DNA of 64,000 bases from NCBI RefSeq assembly GCF_003852525.1, contig NZ_QAJL01000001.1:2059268-2123267 (forward strand), written 5' to 3'. This DNA comes from Pedobacter sp. KBW06. GTDB lineage: Bacteria; Bacteroidota; Bacteroidia; Sphingobacteriales; Sphingobacteriaceae. Positions 8,403 to 16,491 of the stretch are shown piece by piece. The translations under genes and the position numbers were made by a program. The notes beneath the pieces were generated by a model. The model was not told the DNA's origin, did no database searches, and was given only the letters and a program-made list of their open reading frames with translations. The stretch's first letter is position 1; each line of letters starts with the position of its first letter.

Positions 8403-9053
8403 TTACAACCCCAGATATACGAATCCCCTGTCTTTATGTTTATATTTTTTCAGTACCAGCGGCCCGGATCCCAATGAGTAATCATTCAGTACCTGGGCAA
8501 CAAAGTCTGCCTTAATGAGCAAGCCGGCACGTTTACGGCATTCCCTAAAAATGTCAAACGGGGACCTCTCCACTCCTTCGAAGTAACGCTCACCAAGCAA
8601 TGCCGCAATCTCTATCCGGGAAAGCTCCAGCAAAACCGACCGTTCCCGTTCCGTATACTTTTTTACAGGGTCCTCTTCATTAATCATGTATAACAATTCA
8701 ATGGAATCATCTTCACGTAACCCAAATACTTCATATTGAATGTAATCACCTTTAATCATTTGTCTGGACAACAACCGGATTTCATTCGCTTTCCCCTTTA
8801 CACTTCTAAAGAACTCTGCAGGCCTGCAATCAAATATTTTAGACATCACCGACACGTCTCCCAGCCACAATTCCTTATTGGATTTAAAAGCCTCCCTTTC
8901 TTCTATAAAACTGCTCCCCCTGCCAATTAAAAAGGAAAGTTCCTCCTGGGAGAGGCCGGAAGCAATTCTTTTCATCTGAATGAAGTAAATCAGGTCAAAG
9001 GTGGTAAAACTAATTTTTAGCCCTTTTTCTTTTCTTTTAGCAATAATTGTCAT
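8403..9053 (-). CDS. Helix-turn-helix protein with long C-terminal region
   Basis: 216 residues from ATG 9053; the 32 upstream codons in frame look non-coding. An XRE-like helix-turn-helix lies at about 20-60 (FIQMKRIASGLSQEELSFLIGRG), followed by about 150 residues without a recognised domain. It is divergent from another XRE-type regulator at 9190, and two related palindromes lie between them. It probably represses or activates its own promoter region; the targets are otherwise unknown. Confidence 0.7.
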   Translation of the reverse strand: MTIIAKRKEKGLKISFTTFDLIYFIQMKRIASGLSQEELSFLIGRGSSFIEEREAFKSNKELWLGDVSVMSKIFDCRPAEFFRSVKGKANEIRLLSRQMIKGDYIQYEVFGLREDDSIELLYMINEEDPVKKYTERERSVLLELSRIEIAALLGERYFEGVERSPFDIFRECRKRAGLLIKADFVAQVLNDYSLGSGPLVLKKYKHKDRGFVYLGL

Positions 9054-9072
9054 ATTTTTCGTTTTAATTAAC

Positions 9073-9080
9073 CAAAAGTA
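9073..9080 (-). promoter_or_regulatory. TAnnTTTG element for the 8403-9053 regulator
   Basis: Minus-strand TACTTTTG matches the -7 consensus and sits 19 bases before the ATG. The -33 position lacks a clear TTG. Confidence 0.35.
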
Positions 9081-9114
9081 GAAGATACACCTTAAATAAT
9101 TTAATTTAACGCCG

Positions 9115-9149
9115 TTGTAATTAACAATCCAGGAGGTTGTATTATACAA
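9115..9149. promoter_or_regulatory. Twin palindromes, candidate operator between divergent XRE regulators
   Basis: TTGTAATTAACAA (9115-9127) and TTGTATTATACAA (9137-9149) are related 13 bp palindromic sites whose centres are 22 bases apart, about two helical turns. They lie between two divergent HTH genes, an arrangement typical of co-operative dimer binding by XRE-type proteins. Binding by either neighbour is an inference. Confidence 0.4.
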
Positions 9150-9189
9150 TTAGCTATTAAAACCATATAAAAACTTAAAAATTAGTACT

Positions 9190-9504
9190 ATGACTGAGAA
9201 ACCTCATTTGGGAAGAAATGTAAGCCGCATTCGTACAGCCCGTGAAATGAAACAAGAAACATTGGCTAAGGCACTGGGAATAAGCCAGCAGGCGGTATCA
9301 AGAATGGAGCAGAGGGCCATGATTAAAGAAGACTCCCTGGCCAGGATTGCTAAAATTCTCGATGTGCCATTGGCCACTATAAAAGCCTGCGATCAGAAAT
9401 TCATCATCTCCAATATCATTACCGATCATAAACGCCGGTACAATTTCCTAAGGGTGGTTATCCGATCGATCAAAAAGTTATTAGGACTACGTAACAACAG
9501 GTAA
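9190..9504 (+). CDS. XRE-family transcriptional regulator
   Basis: 104 residues. The N-terminal Cro/CI helix-turn-helix (NVSRIRTAREMKQETLAKAL, then ISQQAVSRMEQR) takes up about 10-65. The C-terminal 35 residues are basic (RRYNFLRVVIRSIKKLLGLR) and may form an amphipathic helix. This short single-domain type is common in Bacteroidota. It is divergent from the other HTH gene and convergent with the acyltransferase. Confidence 0.88.
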   Translation: MTEKPHLGRNVSRIRTAREMKQETLAKALGISQQAVSRMEQRAMIKEDSLARIAKILDVPLATIKACDQKFIISNIITDHKRRYNFLRVVIRSIKKLLGLRNNR

Positions 9505-9511
9505 CAGTAGT

Positions 9512-9561
9512 TCCTTCGATTAGTACGCCAGCTGTGACCAACAGCTTTCTCAGTCGAAGGA
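9512..9561. repeat. Nested inverted repeat between convergent genes
   Basis: Outer arms TCCTTCGA (9512-9519) and TCGAAGGA (9554-9561) enclose an inner hairpin AGCTGT (9530-9535) / ACAGCT (9541-9546) with a 5 base loop. It sits between the convergent XRE and acyltransferase genes. With no U-tract it is not a standard terminator; it may be a structured 3' end. Confidence 0.5.
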
Positions 9562-9579
9562 GCTCAAAATAAAACAGGT

Positions 9580-10665
9580 TTACATGACCAATTTGCGCGT
9601 CAGCCTGAACTTAGCGAGGATCCATACCGTGGCAAAAGCAATCAGGAGGGTAAGTGTACAGGACAACAATACGTTTAATCCGGGATGAAGTTCAAAACGG
9701 GCAGCCATAAATTTAAAAATAACGCCAATAAAGAAATAATGAACCAGGAAAATCCCAAAAGAATAATGCGCAATGGTTTGGATTACCTTGAGGAACGGCC
9801 CTTCTTTAAATTCCATTCCTTCAACCAGTAAGAAGATCCCAACCGCTTCCAAAAGGACATTTGGAGAACAATAATACCATACCATTTCAATATTTGGAAT
9901 TGAGAAAGGAACACTGACCGTCAGGTAATAGGTAATTCCATATCCGGTTAAAAATAGAAATGCACCCGTCCAGCGCTTTACTTTAATGCTCCATCCTGGC
10001 AAATAGGTGTACAGGTAATAGCCCATTAACAGATATCCTATAAAACCAGACAGGTAATAAAAGGAATGAAACTCGTTCCAATCGCAAACCCCGAAACCCA
10101 ATCCGGTCAGGAACTTCAGGTAAGGAATAAAAGTAGAGAAGATAAAAATTGCCAGGACCAATTCCAATTCTCTTTTGGTGGCTTTGACCAGCCATGGAGA
10201 CACGATTGGAATGATCAGGTATAATCCCGCCAACATATATAAGTACCAAAGATGTGGAGCCGAATCGCTGAAGCTTAGCGGAAGTTTAGCGATCTCCATC
10301 AGGATCTTGTCCCAGGATTTATGGTTCAGGATTAATCCGTCAAACAAAACATAAGCCAGACCCCAGAAAAGCAAGGCAGGAATAATCCGCCAAAGGCGCT
10401 TTTTATAGAACTCCACCGTGCCCAGTTTAGCAGGCAGCAACAAAACTCCGGAGATCAGTACAAATAAAGGAACAGCAAAACGGTATAAAGAACCAATATA
10501 GGTTCCCCATTCAAAATTAAAATTTCCGTCCTGATTTAGAATGATGCAATCATTGGCATGCGCCACAATCACCATAAATACAGCAATTACTTTTAATAAA
10601 TCAAGCCAGTTAATGTTTACCTTATTCGTCATTCTATCGATTTCCATTTTCACCATACCTCCCAT
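9580..10665 (-). CDS. Acyltransferase-3 family membrane protein
   Basis: 361 residues with about ten membrane helices. The family's conserved His lies in VIVAHANDC (His36 from ATG 10665) and the conserved Arg in SLYRFAVPLFVLISG (Arg62). Such enzymes acylate, usually O-acetylate, cell-surface sugars using a cytoplasmic acyl donor. The start is uncertain: ATG 10665 has AAAGGA upstream, while in-frame ATGs follow within 12 codons. No glycan cluster surrounds it, so the acceptor is unknown. Confidence 0.88.
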   Translation of the reverse strand: MGGMVKMEIDRMTNKVNINWLDLLKVIAVFMVIVAHANDCIILNQDGNFNFEWGTYIGSLYRFAVPLFVLISGVLLLPAKLGTVEFYKKRLWRIIPALLFWGLAYVLFDGLILNHKSWDKILMEIAKLPLSFSDSAPHLWYLYMLAGLYLIIPIVSPWLVKATKRELELVLAIFIFSTFIPYLKFLTGLGFGVCDWNEFHSFYYLSGFIGYLLMGYYLYTYLPGWSIKVKRWTGAFLFLTGYGITYYLTVSVPFSIPNIEMVWYYCSPNVLLEAVGIFLLVEGMEFKEGPFLKVIQTIAHYSFGIFLVHYFFIGVIFKFMAARFELHPGLNVLLSCTLTLLIAFATVWILAKFRLTRKLVM

Positions 10666-10845
10666 TTCTATCCTTTCTACACATTTGGGAGGATAAACCT
10701 AAGCCATTTAACGGAAACTACCAAGGATTGCCCCAAAATGTGAATATCTTGCCAAAAATGCTTAATGATTAGCTATAAAGAGAGAACAATGAAAAAACAG
10801 GCTCCTTAACTTAGTAACCAACTAACCAGCAAGCATTAATACCAC

Positions 10846-12633
10846 ATGAAACTCCTCCAAAAAATCATAATCTGCAGTCTTTTATACTTTTTAACTCCAG
10901 GGCTTTCATTCGCACAGGATATTGACCGCTGGGACAAAGAAGCTAATGGAAAAGAAAATCCAAATACCCTTTGGTTTAAGAATGCGAAATTTGGAATGTT
11001 TATTCATTGGGGGCTATATTCAAAGCTCGCCGGTGTCTGGAAAGACAAAGATTACTATGGCAGTGGAGAATGGCTCATGAACCAGGCAAAGATTCCTGCA
11101 TCTGAATATGCAAAAGTAGCCTCCAGCTTTAATCCCGTTAAATTCAATGCTCAGGAATGGGCGGATCTGGCCAAAGATGCCGGCATCCGGTACATGGTGA
11201 TCACTGCAAAACATCATGAAGGCTTTGCCATGTATGACTCCAGGGTCAGTGATTTTAACATTGTCAAGGCTTCTCCTTATGGGAAAGACCCAATGAAAGC
11301 ACTGGCAGATGCCACCAGAAAAAGAGGCATTCAATTCGGTTTCTATTATTCTCAGTTTTTAGACTGGCATGAACCGAACGGAGGAGGCAACAAATGGGAT
11401 TTCAAGGAGGCAGATAAAGATTATTTAAAATATTACAAAGAGAAATCCATCCCGCAGCTGAAAGAACTGTTAACCAATTACGGTAATCTTGGTATTGTTT
11501 GGTTTGACATGCCTGGTGGATTAAATAAGCAACAGACTCAGGATCTCGTGGATGAAATGCATGCACTTCAACCGAAAAGTCTGTTCAGCAGCCGGGTTGG
11601 GCAAGGGCTTGGCGACTATCGGACCTTTGGAGATTCTGAAGTACCTGCCACGCCAATTAAAGGAGCCTGGGAATCCATATACACCCATAATGATTCCTGG
11701 GGATACATCAGTCATGATATGAATTTCAAATCGCCTGAGGAGATCATTCAGCTGCTCGCAAATGTAGCTTCCAAAGGTGGTAATCTCATGCTCAATGTAG
11801 GTCCGGATGGAGAAGGGAAGATCCCTTATTACTCAGAAAAATTCCTCAGGGCAACTGGCCTCTGGTTAAAAGCAAACGGAGAAAGCATTTATGAAAGCAC
11901 CTACGGACTCATTCCCTCGCAACCCTGGGGTGTGACAACCTCTAAGCCGGGAAAGCTCTTTCTCCATGTCCTGAATCCACCTAAAGATGGAAAAATAATC
12001 GTACCAGGCCTAAACAGCAACATCACTAAAGTTTACCGCTTAACCGATAAAACGTCGTTAAAACACTCCCTTAAAGATCAGACCCTGACCGTAGAGATGC
12101 CGCTTTCCCCCGATCCGCACAACACTGTCATTGTCGTCAATTACACAGGTACACTAAACGACGGTTATCTAAACAATATCCCTACTGTATCTCCGCAATA
12201 CGATGCCAATATATTGGAAGTCGTTAATGCTAAAACCAGTGCCGCGGCAAAACTGGAAACGCTGACTTACAGTCATTATTTCGGAGATTGGAAACATACC
12301 CCCTGCATTCTGAACATGATGAAGCCCGATGATCAGGTCGAATTTAAATTCAACGTAACAGCGCCTGGCGATTATAAAGTACTGTTAGAATATGCATGTC
12401 CTGAAGAAAGTGCAAAACAGGAAGGCATTATGGAATTTGAACACAAAGACTACAAATTTCAAACCCTCAGGACTTCAGAATTCAATTCGGGAAAACCATT
12501 GTTATTCATCAAACACCCCGTAGCGATCATCTCTATTGCAAAAGCAGGTGTGTATACCATAAAACTAAGACCGGAAGCAAATACAAAAGAACTCTTCAAA
12601 TTGAAATCAGTTATCCTGCACCCGGTGTTATAG
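10846..12633 (+). CDS. Alpha-L-fucosidase, glycoside hydrolase family 29
   Basis: 595 residues. A signal peptide (cleavage near LSFAQ, residue 24) is followed by a GH29 barrel with FGMFIHWGLYS, ITAKHHEGFAMYDS and the nucleophile region GIVWFDMPGG (Asp221). The C-terminal part from about 455 looks like a beta-sandwich module (PGDYKVLLEYACP), possibly carbohydrate-binding. It would release L-fucose from glycans in the periplasm or outside the cell. It converges on the MFS transporter, which could import a released sugar. I see no SusC/D pair. Confidence 0.93.
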   Translation: MKLLQKIIICSLLYFLTPGLSFAQDIDRWDKEANGKENPNTLWFKNAKFGMFIHWGLYSKLAGVWKDKDYYGSGEWLMNQAKIPASEYAKVASSFNPVKFNAQEWADLAKDAGIRYMVITAKHHEGFAMYDSRVSDFNIVKASPYGKDPMKALADATRKRGIQFGFYYSQFLDWHEPNGGGNKWDFKEADKDYLKYYKEKSIPQLKELLTNYGNLGIVWFDMPGGLNKQQTQDLVDEMHALQPKSLFSSRVGQGLGDYRTFGDSEVPATPIKGAWESIYTHNDSWGYISHDMNFKSPEEIIQLLANVASKGGNLMLNVGPDGEGKIPYYSEKFLRATGLWLKANGESIYESTYGLIPSQPWGVTTSKPGKLFLHVLNPPKDGKIIVPGLNSNITKVYRLTDKTSLKHSLKDQTLTVEMPLSPDPHNTVIVVNYTGTLNDGYLNNIPTVSPQYDANILEVVNAKTSAAAKLETLTYSHYFGDWKHTPCILNMMKPDDQVEFKFNVTAPGDYKVLLEYACPEESAKQEGIMEFEHKDYKFQTLRTSEFNSGKPLLFIKHPVAIISIAKAGVYTIKLRPEANTKELFKLKSVILHPVL

Positions 12634-12664
12634 CCGAAGCCTTCATAAGAAAGCAGGGAAAGCA

Positions 12665-13906
12665 TTAATCCTCTACAAAATCCAGGTCCTTATGATGGGT
12701 TTCAGGAATGGTTTTAATGCAATAAAATCCAATGGCAAAACAGATCAGTCCGACAATACCTGCAGCATACAACTCCATCACCTGTGGTTTCAAAAAGGTA
12801 TAAAATGTGGTCATTAAAACCACTGTACCTCTTACCATATTTGGAATGGTGGTTGCCGCAGTAGCACGTACATTGGTACCAAACTGCTCCGCACCAATCG
12901 TAACAAACATTGCCCAATACCCGATTCCAAAACCAGTCCACAGACACATCAGGTACAATCCCCTTGACGTTTCTATGCCTCCGAACAGAAAGATTACTGT
13001 TCCGATAGCGGCAAATAACATCAAAAAGGCAACGGCTTTACGGCGCGATTCCAGCCAGTAACTCAACAGGCCGCTGACTAAATCGCCGGCTGCAAGGCCT
13101 ACATAACACCACATCACTGCTAATCCCGGTTTTATCGGCTCAGAAATGTGCAAAGCCTTTCCAATCTCATTGCTGAATGTGGCCAGAATTCCAATTACAA
13201 ACCATGTAGGCAGGCCAACGCCAATACATTTGAGGTATAAAATCAGTCTGCTCTTCTTCGTAAAAAAGGAAAGAAAATTTCCTTTGCTCAGCTGCTCTTT
13301 CGCTTTCATCGCATGGAACATGCCCGATTCAAATACACCAATTCTTAAAAACAGCAACAGGATTCCCATTCCTCCACCAATGAAATAGGCATTTCTCCAG
13401 CTAAATAGTTCAACTGTAAAATAGCCTACTACTGCGCCCAGTACACCTACCCCTGCCACCAGGGAAGTACCCAAGGCCCTTAATCGTTTTGGAAGGCTCT
13501 CAGAAACCAGTGTGATTCCTGCACCCAGTTCTCCTGCAAGGCCTACCCCGGCCACAAAGCGCAAAATTTTATAGATAAAAACATCGTGTACAAAACCGCA
13601 GGCAAAGTTGGCAACGGAATAGGTAATGATCGAACCAAAAAGTACAGAGAGCCGGCCTTTTTTATCACCCAGCACTCCCCATAATACGCCACCAAGCAGC
13701 AAACCGGTCATCTGCCAGTTGAGAATGCTTGCCCCTTCAATGGAACGGGCCGCCTCATCGAGGCCCAATTCTGTCAGACTGGGAATCCGGACAATTCCAA
13801 ACAAAAGGAGATCATAGATGTCGACAAAATAGCCCAGGGAAGCTACAATCACAGGTGCACTCAGCAAATATGCCAATGTACTTTTTTCTTTGGTTAGCGT
13901 GGTCAT
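12665..13906 (-). CDS. MFS transporter
   Basis: 413 residues with twelve membrane helices. The loop 2-3 motif A appears as GVLGDKKGRLS, and the first half has the RFVAGVGLAGELGAG signature seen in the metabolite:H+ and sugar symporter groups. The long central loop has the expected charge. The substrate is unknown; the GH29 gene and the downstream-facing cytochrome/DUF operon suggest a sugar or sugar acid. Repeats of ATTCCATTT lie just upstream and may be an operator. Confidence 0.9.
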   Translation of the reverse strand: MTTLTKEKSTLAYLLSAPVIVASLGYFVDIYDLLLFGIVRIPSLTELGLDEAARSIEGASILNWQMTGLLLGGVLWGVLGDKKGRLSVLFGSIITYSVANFACGFVHDVFIYKILRFVAGVGLAGELGAGITLVSESLPKRLRALGTSLVAGVGVLGAVVGYFTVELFSWRNAYFIGGGMGILLLFLRIGVFESGMFHAMKAKEQLSKGNFLSFFTKKSRLILYLKCIGVGLPTWFVIGILATFSNEIGKALHISEPIKPGLAVMWCYVGLAAGDLVSGLLSYWLESRRKAVAFLMLFAAIGTVIFLFGGIETSRGLYLMCLWTGFGIGYWAMFVTIGAEQFGTNVRATAATTIPNMVRGTVVLMTTFYTFLKPQVMELYAAGIVGLICFAIGFYCIKTIPETHHKDLDFVED

Positions 13907-13922
13907 TTATAAAATGGGTTTA

Positions 13923-13959
13923 GGAATGGTATTCCATTTCTAAAATAGTGATTCCATTT
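13923..13959. repeat. Repeated ATTCCATTT sites upstream of the MFS gene
   Basis: ATTCCATTT occurs at 13931-13939 and 13951-13959, exactly 20 bases apart. The first copy also forms the inverted repeat GGAAT-GGT-ATTCC at 13923-13935. The position just upstream of the MFS start codon suggests regulator binding; no regulator gene is adjacent. Confidence 0.35.
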
Positions 13960-14102
13960 TTATATGCTGCTAATCCCCCCTCTTTTTGTCAGTTTATTTT
14001 AACACAGTTTAGCCTGTACCAAAATCTGGTCAGGTCCTCTATCTGAGGTCAGCCTGATCAGCATTTACAGAATTACGACAGGTTAACAAATCAGGACAAC
14101 CA

Positions 14103-15515
14103 TCAGGAAGCAGCAGCTGGCTTTACTTCAGTAGTATCCTTTGCTGTTGTCGGAACCTGATATCCCCCAAAATCAAGAATAGCTTTTGGGAATTCTTTCT
14201 TTAACCTCTGCTCATCCTGCTTATTTACCGCCGACTGATACAAGTAAATCTGTTGAATTTCCTTTAAGCCTTTCAAAGCAAGTAAGCCTTTGCCTGTTAT
14301 TTTTGTTCCCGTCAGATTTAAATATTGTAAGGTATTTATACTTTTCAATTGTACCAGACCCTGATCTGTAATCTGTGTTTGCGTCAAATTGATCCGGACC
14401 AGATTTTTAAATCCTGCAATAATTTCCATTCCCTTATCGCCAAGATCTGTATTTGCAAGGTTCAGCCAGATCAACTGCTCATTTAAAGATTTCAAAAGCG
14501 TTAATGAACTGAGCGAGGGCCTGGCCGTCACGAAGCTCACCGATAAATAATTACTGTTACCCGTTACAGGAATCACCACCACGCCTGCCGCTTTCAAATC
14601 TGCAATCACTTTAGCATCCGCTTTACCTACCTCTTTTACGGGTATTTCCAAAACCTTACCGGCCTCCTTTTTTGCACCAGTCTGAAAGCTCAGCAATACC
14701 GGTTTAATTTTTTCCGTCTGTTTCAAGTCCTGCACCTTTTTATTCAGATCAGCACCTTCCTTAATCCACCACTCCAGCAAAGCGAGTTCCTGTGCAGAAA
14801 GTTGGGGTTTCTCTTTTGGAGGCATGTGGTCTTCATTGCTGATGGGCAACAGTAACCTTTTTATCAGCGCGCTTTCTTCGGGACTCCCCGGAATCAGGGC
14901 TTTTCCCTCTTCCCCGCCTTTCAGCATAAACTCCCTGCTGTCCAGGCGAAGTTTACCCTTCTGTTTTTCAGCACCATGACAACTGTAACAACGATTCTTC
15001 AATAATGGCTGTACCATATGGGTATACACCATTGCCTGCTGGACATTTACAACCGGGGGAATTGCTGAAGCTCCTTTCTCAGGAGCATCCCCCAATGCGG
15101 CAGTAAGGTAATCAGAGCCATGTGTTAAAGATCCGCCATAATGCCCTGTTAAGGTGATTAACATCAGCAATACTGCAGCAGTCACATTTAAGAACATCTC
15201 CCGAACGGCTTTCTGAATCATCAGATAGGAAAACAGGGAAAAGGCAGCGGTACCGATCCCCAGCCACTGGTGAACATCAACAAGACCAGCATCATAGTCA
15301 CCGCTCTGAGACAAGAGATAACCACTTATGCAGGAACATACTGCTCCAAGGAAACCAAGCAGATATGTCAATGGAATGGCAGGCTTTAATCCTGAAAATT
15401 TAGGGTACCTGCTGATCAGCTGAAACAAGCAGCCCAGCAGTAAAATTCCTATCGGAAGGTGTACCAATATCGGGTGAAACCTTCCGATAAGGTCTGATAT
15501 AGATAAAAGTATCAT
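14103..15515 (-). CDS. Membrane-bound planctomycete-type cytochrome c domain with leucine-rich repeats
   Basis: 470 residues. Four N-terminal membrane helices (DUF2231-like, opening with FHPILVHLPIGILLLG) are followed by a PSCyt1-type heme domain with Cys176-x-x-Cys179-His180 (CYSCHGAEKQKGKLRLDS) and a likely axial Met in EDHMPPK. The C-terminal half has leucine-rich repeats (LIWLNLANTDLGDKGM, LVRINLTQTQITDQGL, LQYLNLTGTKITGKGL). It is the last gene of a four-gene operon. A role in passing electrons from a periplasmic oxidation into the membrane is inferred from the domains. Confidence 0.88.
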   Translation of the reverse strand: MILLSISDLIGRFHPILVHLPIGILLLGCLFQLISRYPKFSGLKPAIPLTYLLGFLGAVCSCISGYLLSQSGDYDAGLVDVHQWLGIGTAAFSLFSYLMIQKAVREMFLNVTAAVLLMLITLTGHYGGSLTHGSDYLTAALGDAPEKGASAIPPVVNVQQAMVYTHMVQPLLKNRCYSCHGAEKQKGKLRLDSREFMLKGGEEGKALIPGSPEESALIKRLLLPISNEDHMPPKEKPQLSAQELALLEWWIKEGADLNKKVQDLKQTEKIKPVLLSFQTGAKKEAGKVLEIPVKEVGKADAKVIADLKAAGVVVIPVTGNSNYLSVSFVTARPSLSSLTLLKSLNEQLIWLNLANTDLGDKGMEIIAGFKNLVRINLTQTQITDQGLVQLKSINTLQYLNLTGTKITGKGLLALKGLKEIQQIYLYQSAVNKQDEQRLKKEFPKAILDFGGYQVPTTAKDTTEVKPAAAS

Positions 15516-15527
15516 TCTGGCCTCAAA

Positions 15528-16460
15528 TTATTGATAACGTTTACGCAACAGGTTCATCATATGCACATTTATAGCCCACTGATCGGCTACAGGCTGATGG
15601 GTAAAAGGTAAAGTAGGCATGTAATCAGGTGGGCCGAATTCTGTTAAGATCGTCATTCGCTCTCCGTTTTTCTTTTTACGAGCGATCACTTTATCCCACC
15701 AGCCCAGATGTGCTTTTAATGCATTTTCCCATTCCGGTGCCCTTGGATCATTTACCTGAGGCCCCTGCGGATGCCCGACTCTGGAATGAATATGAGCAAC
15801 CCGTTCCAGTACGAGGTCAATTGTCTCCTGCTGATCCGCCAACAAGCTTTCATGCACATTACACCAATGAGAAATATCGAGGGTAAGGCGCAATTCCGGA
15901 TTTCTCTCAATAAACTGACGGGCCACAGGTGCGGAATACAGCATCCGCCCGCGGTGGGTTTCATGATAAACCGGAATTCCGCTTTCTCTGGATCTTTTAG
16001 TCGTATAATCAATCAAAGCTTTATTTTCCTCGTAAGTAAAGTAGTCTTTTCCGGAATGGCAGTTGATGTATACCGGCTTTTGAACACTGTTTAATGCCGC
16101 ATCCAGATTTTTCATGAAGGTTTCCAGGTGAGGCTTTGCTTTGGGCTGACCAGCGCCACAAAGAAAGCCAACCTGCAGCTGATGCTTTTTCAAAGCATCG
16201 TATAATGATTGCTGAGCCGCAGGATTATCTACTGCCCACCACAACTCAATTCCTTCATATCCTTCCTTTTTTGCAGCTGCGCAAAATTCATCTATCGTAC
16301 CGCTAAAACCCCAATCGGTCGCCATAAAGAGCAATTCATAGCCGGCAGCAGCTTTAACGCCAATTGTTTCCTGTGCTGCCAATCCGGCTAATGGCGCAAA
16401 TAATCCCGCAGCAGTAGCGGTGGCAGTAGTTTTAATAAAATTCCTTCGGTTTTGGTGCAT
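15528..16460 (-). CDS. Secreted sugar phosphate isomerase/epimerase-like TIM barrel (Tat signal)
   Basis: 310 residues. The N-terminal RRNFIK (Arg5-Arg6) with a hydrophobic stretch to about 28 (LAAQ) is a Tat signal. The body is an AP-endonuclease-2 fold barrel: YEGIELWWAVDN, PVYINCHSGKDYF, GIPVYHETHRG, LTLDISHW and a C-terminal TILTEFGPPDY with metal-ligand-type His and Glu residues. Export through Tat fits a folded, metal-bound enzyme in the periplasm. It lies between DUF1501 and the cytochrome gene. Such enzymes often act on keto-sugars; the substrate here is unknown. Confidence 0.88.
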   Translation of the reverse strand: MHQNRRNFIKTTATATAAGLFAPLAGLAAQETIGVKAAAGYELLFMATDWGFSGTIDEFCAAAKKEGYEGIELWWAVDNPAAQQSLYDALKKHQLQVGFLCGAGQPKAKPHLETFMKNLDAALNSVQKPVYINCHSGKDYFTYEENKALIDYTTKRSRESGIPVYHETHRGRMLYSAPVARQFIERNPELRLTLDISHWCNVHESLLADQQETIDLVLERVAHIHSRVGHPQGPQVNDPRAPEWENALKAHLGWWDKVIARKKKNGERMTILTEFGPPDYMPTLPFTHQPVADQWAINVHMMNLLRKRYQ

Positions 16461-16491
16461 TCGTTTCGGTGGTTGTTTGGTTAATTTTAAA

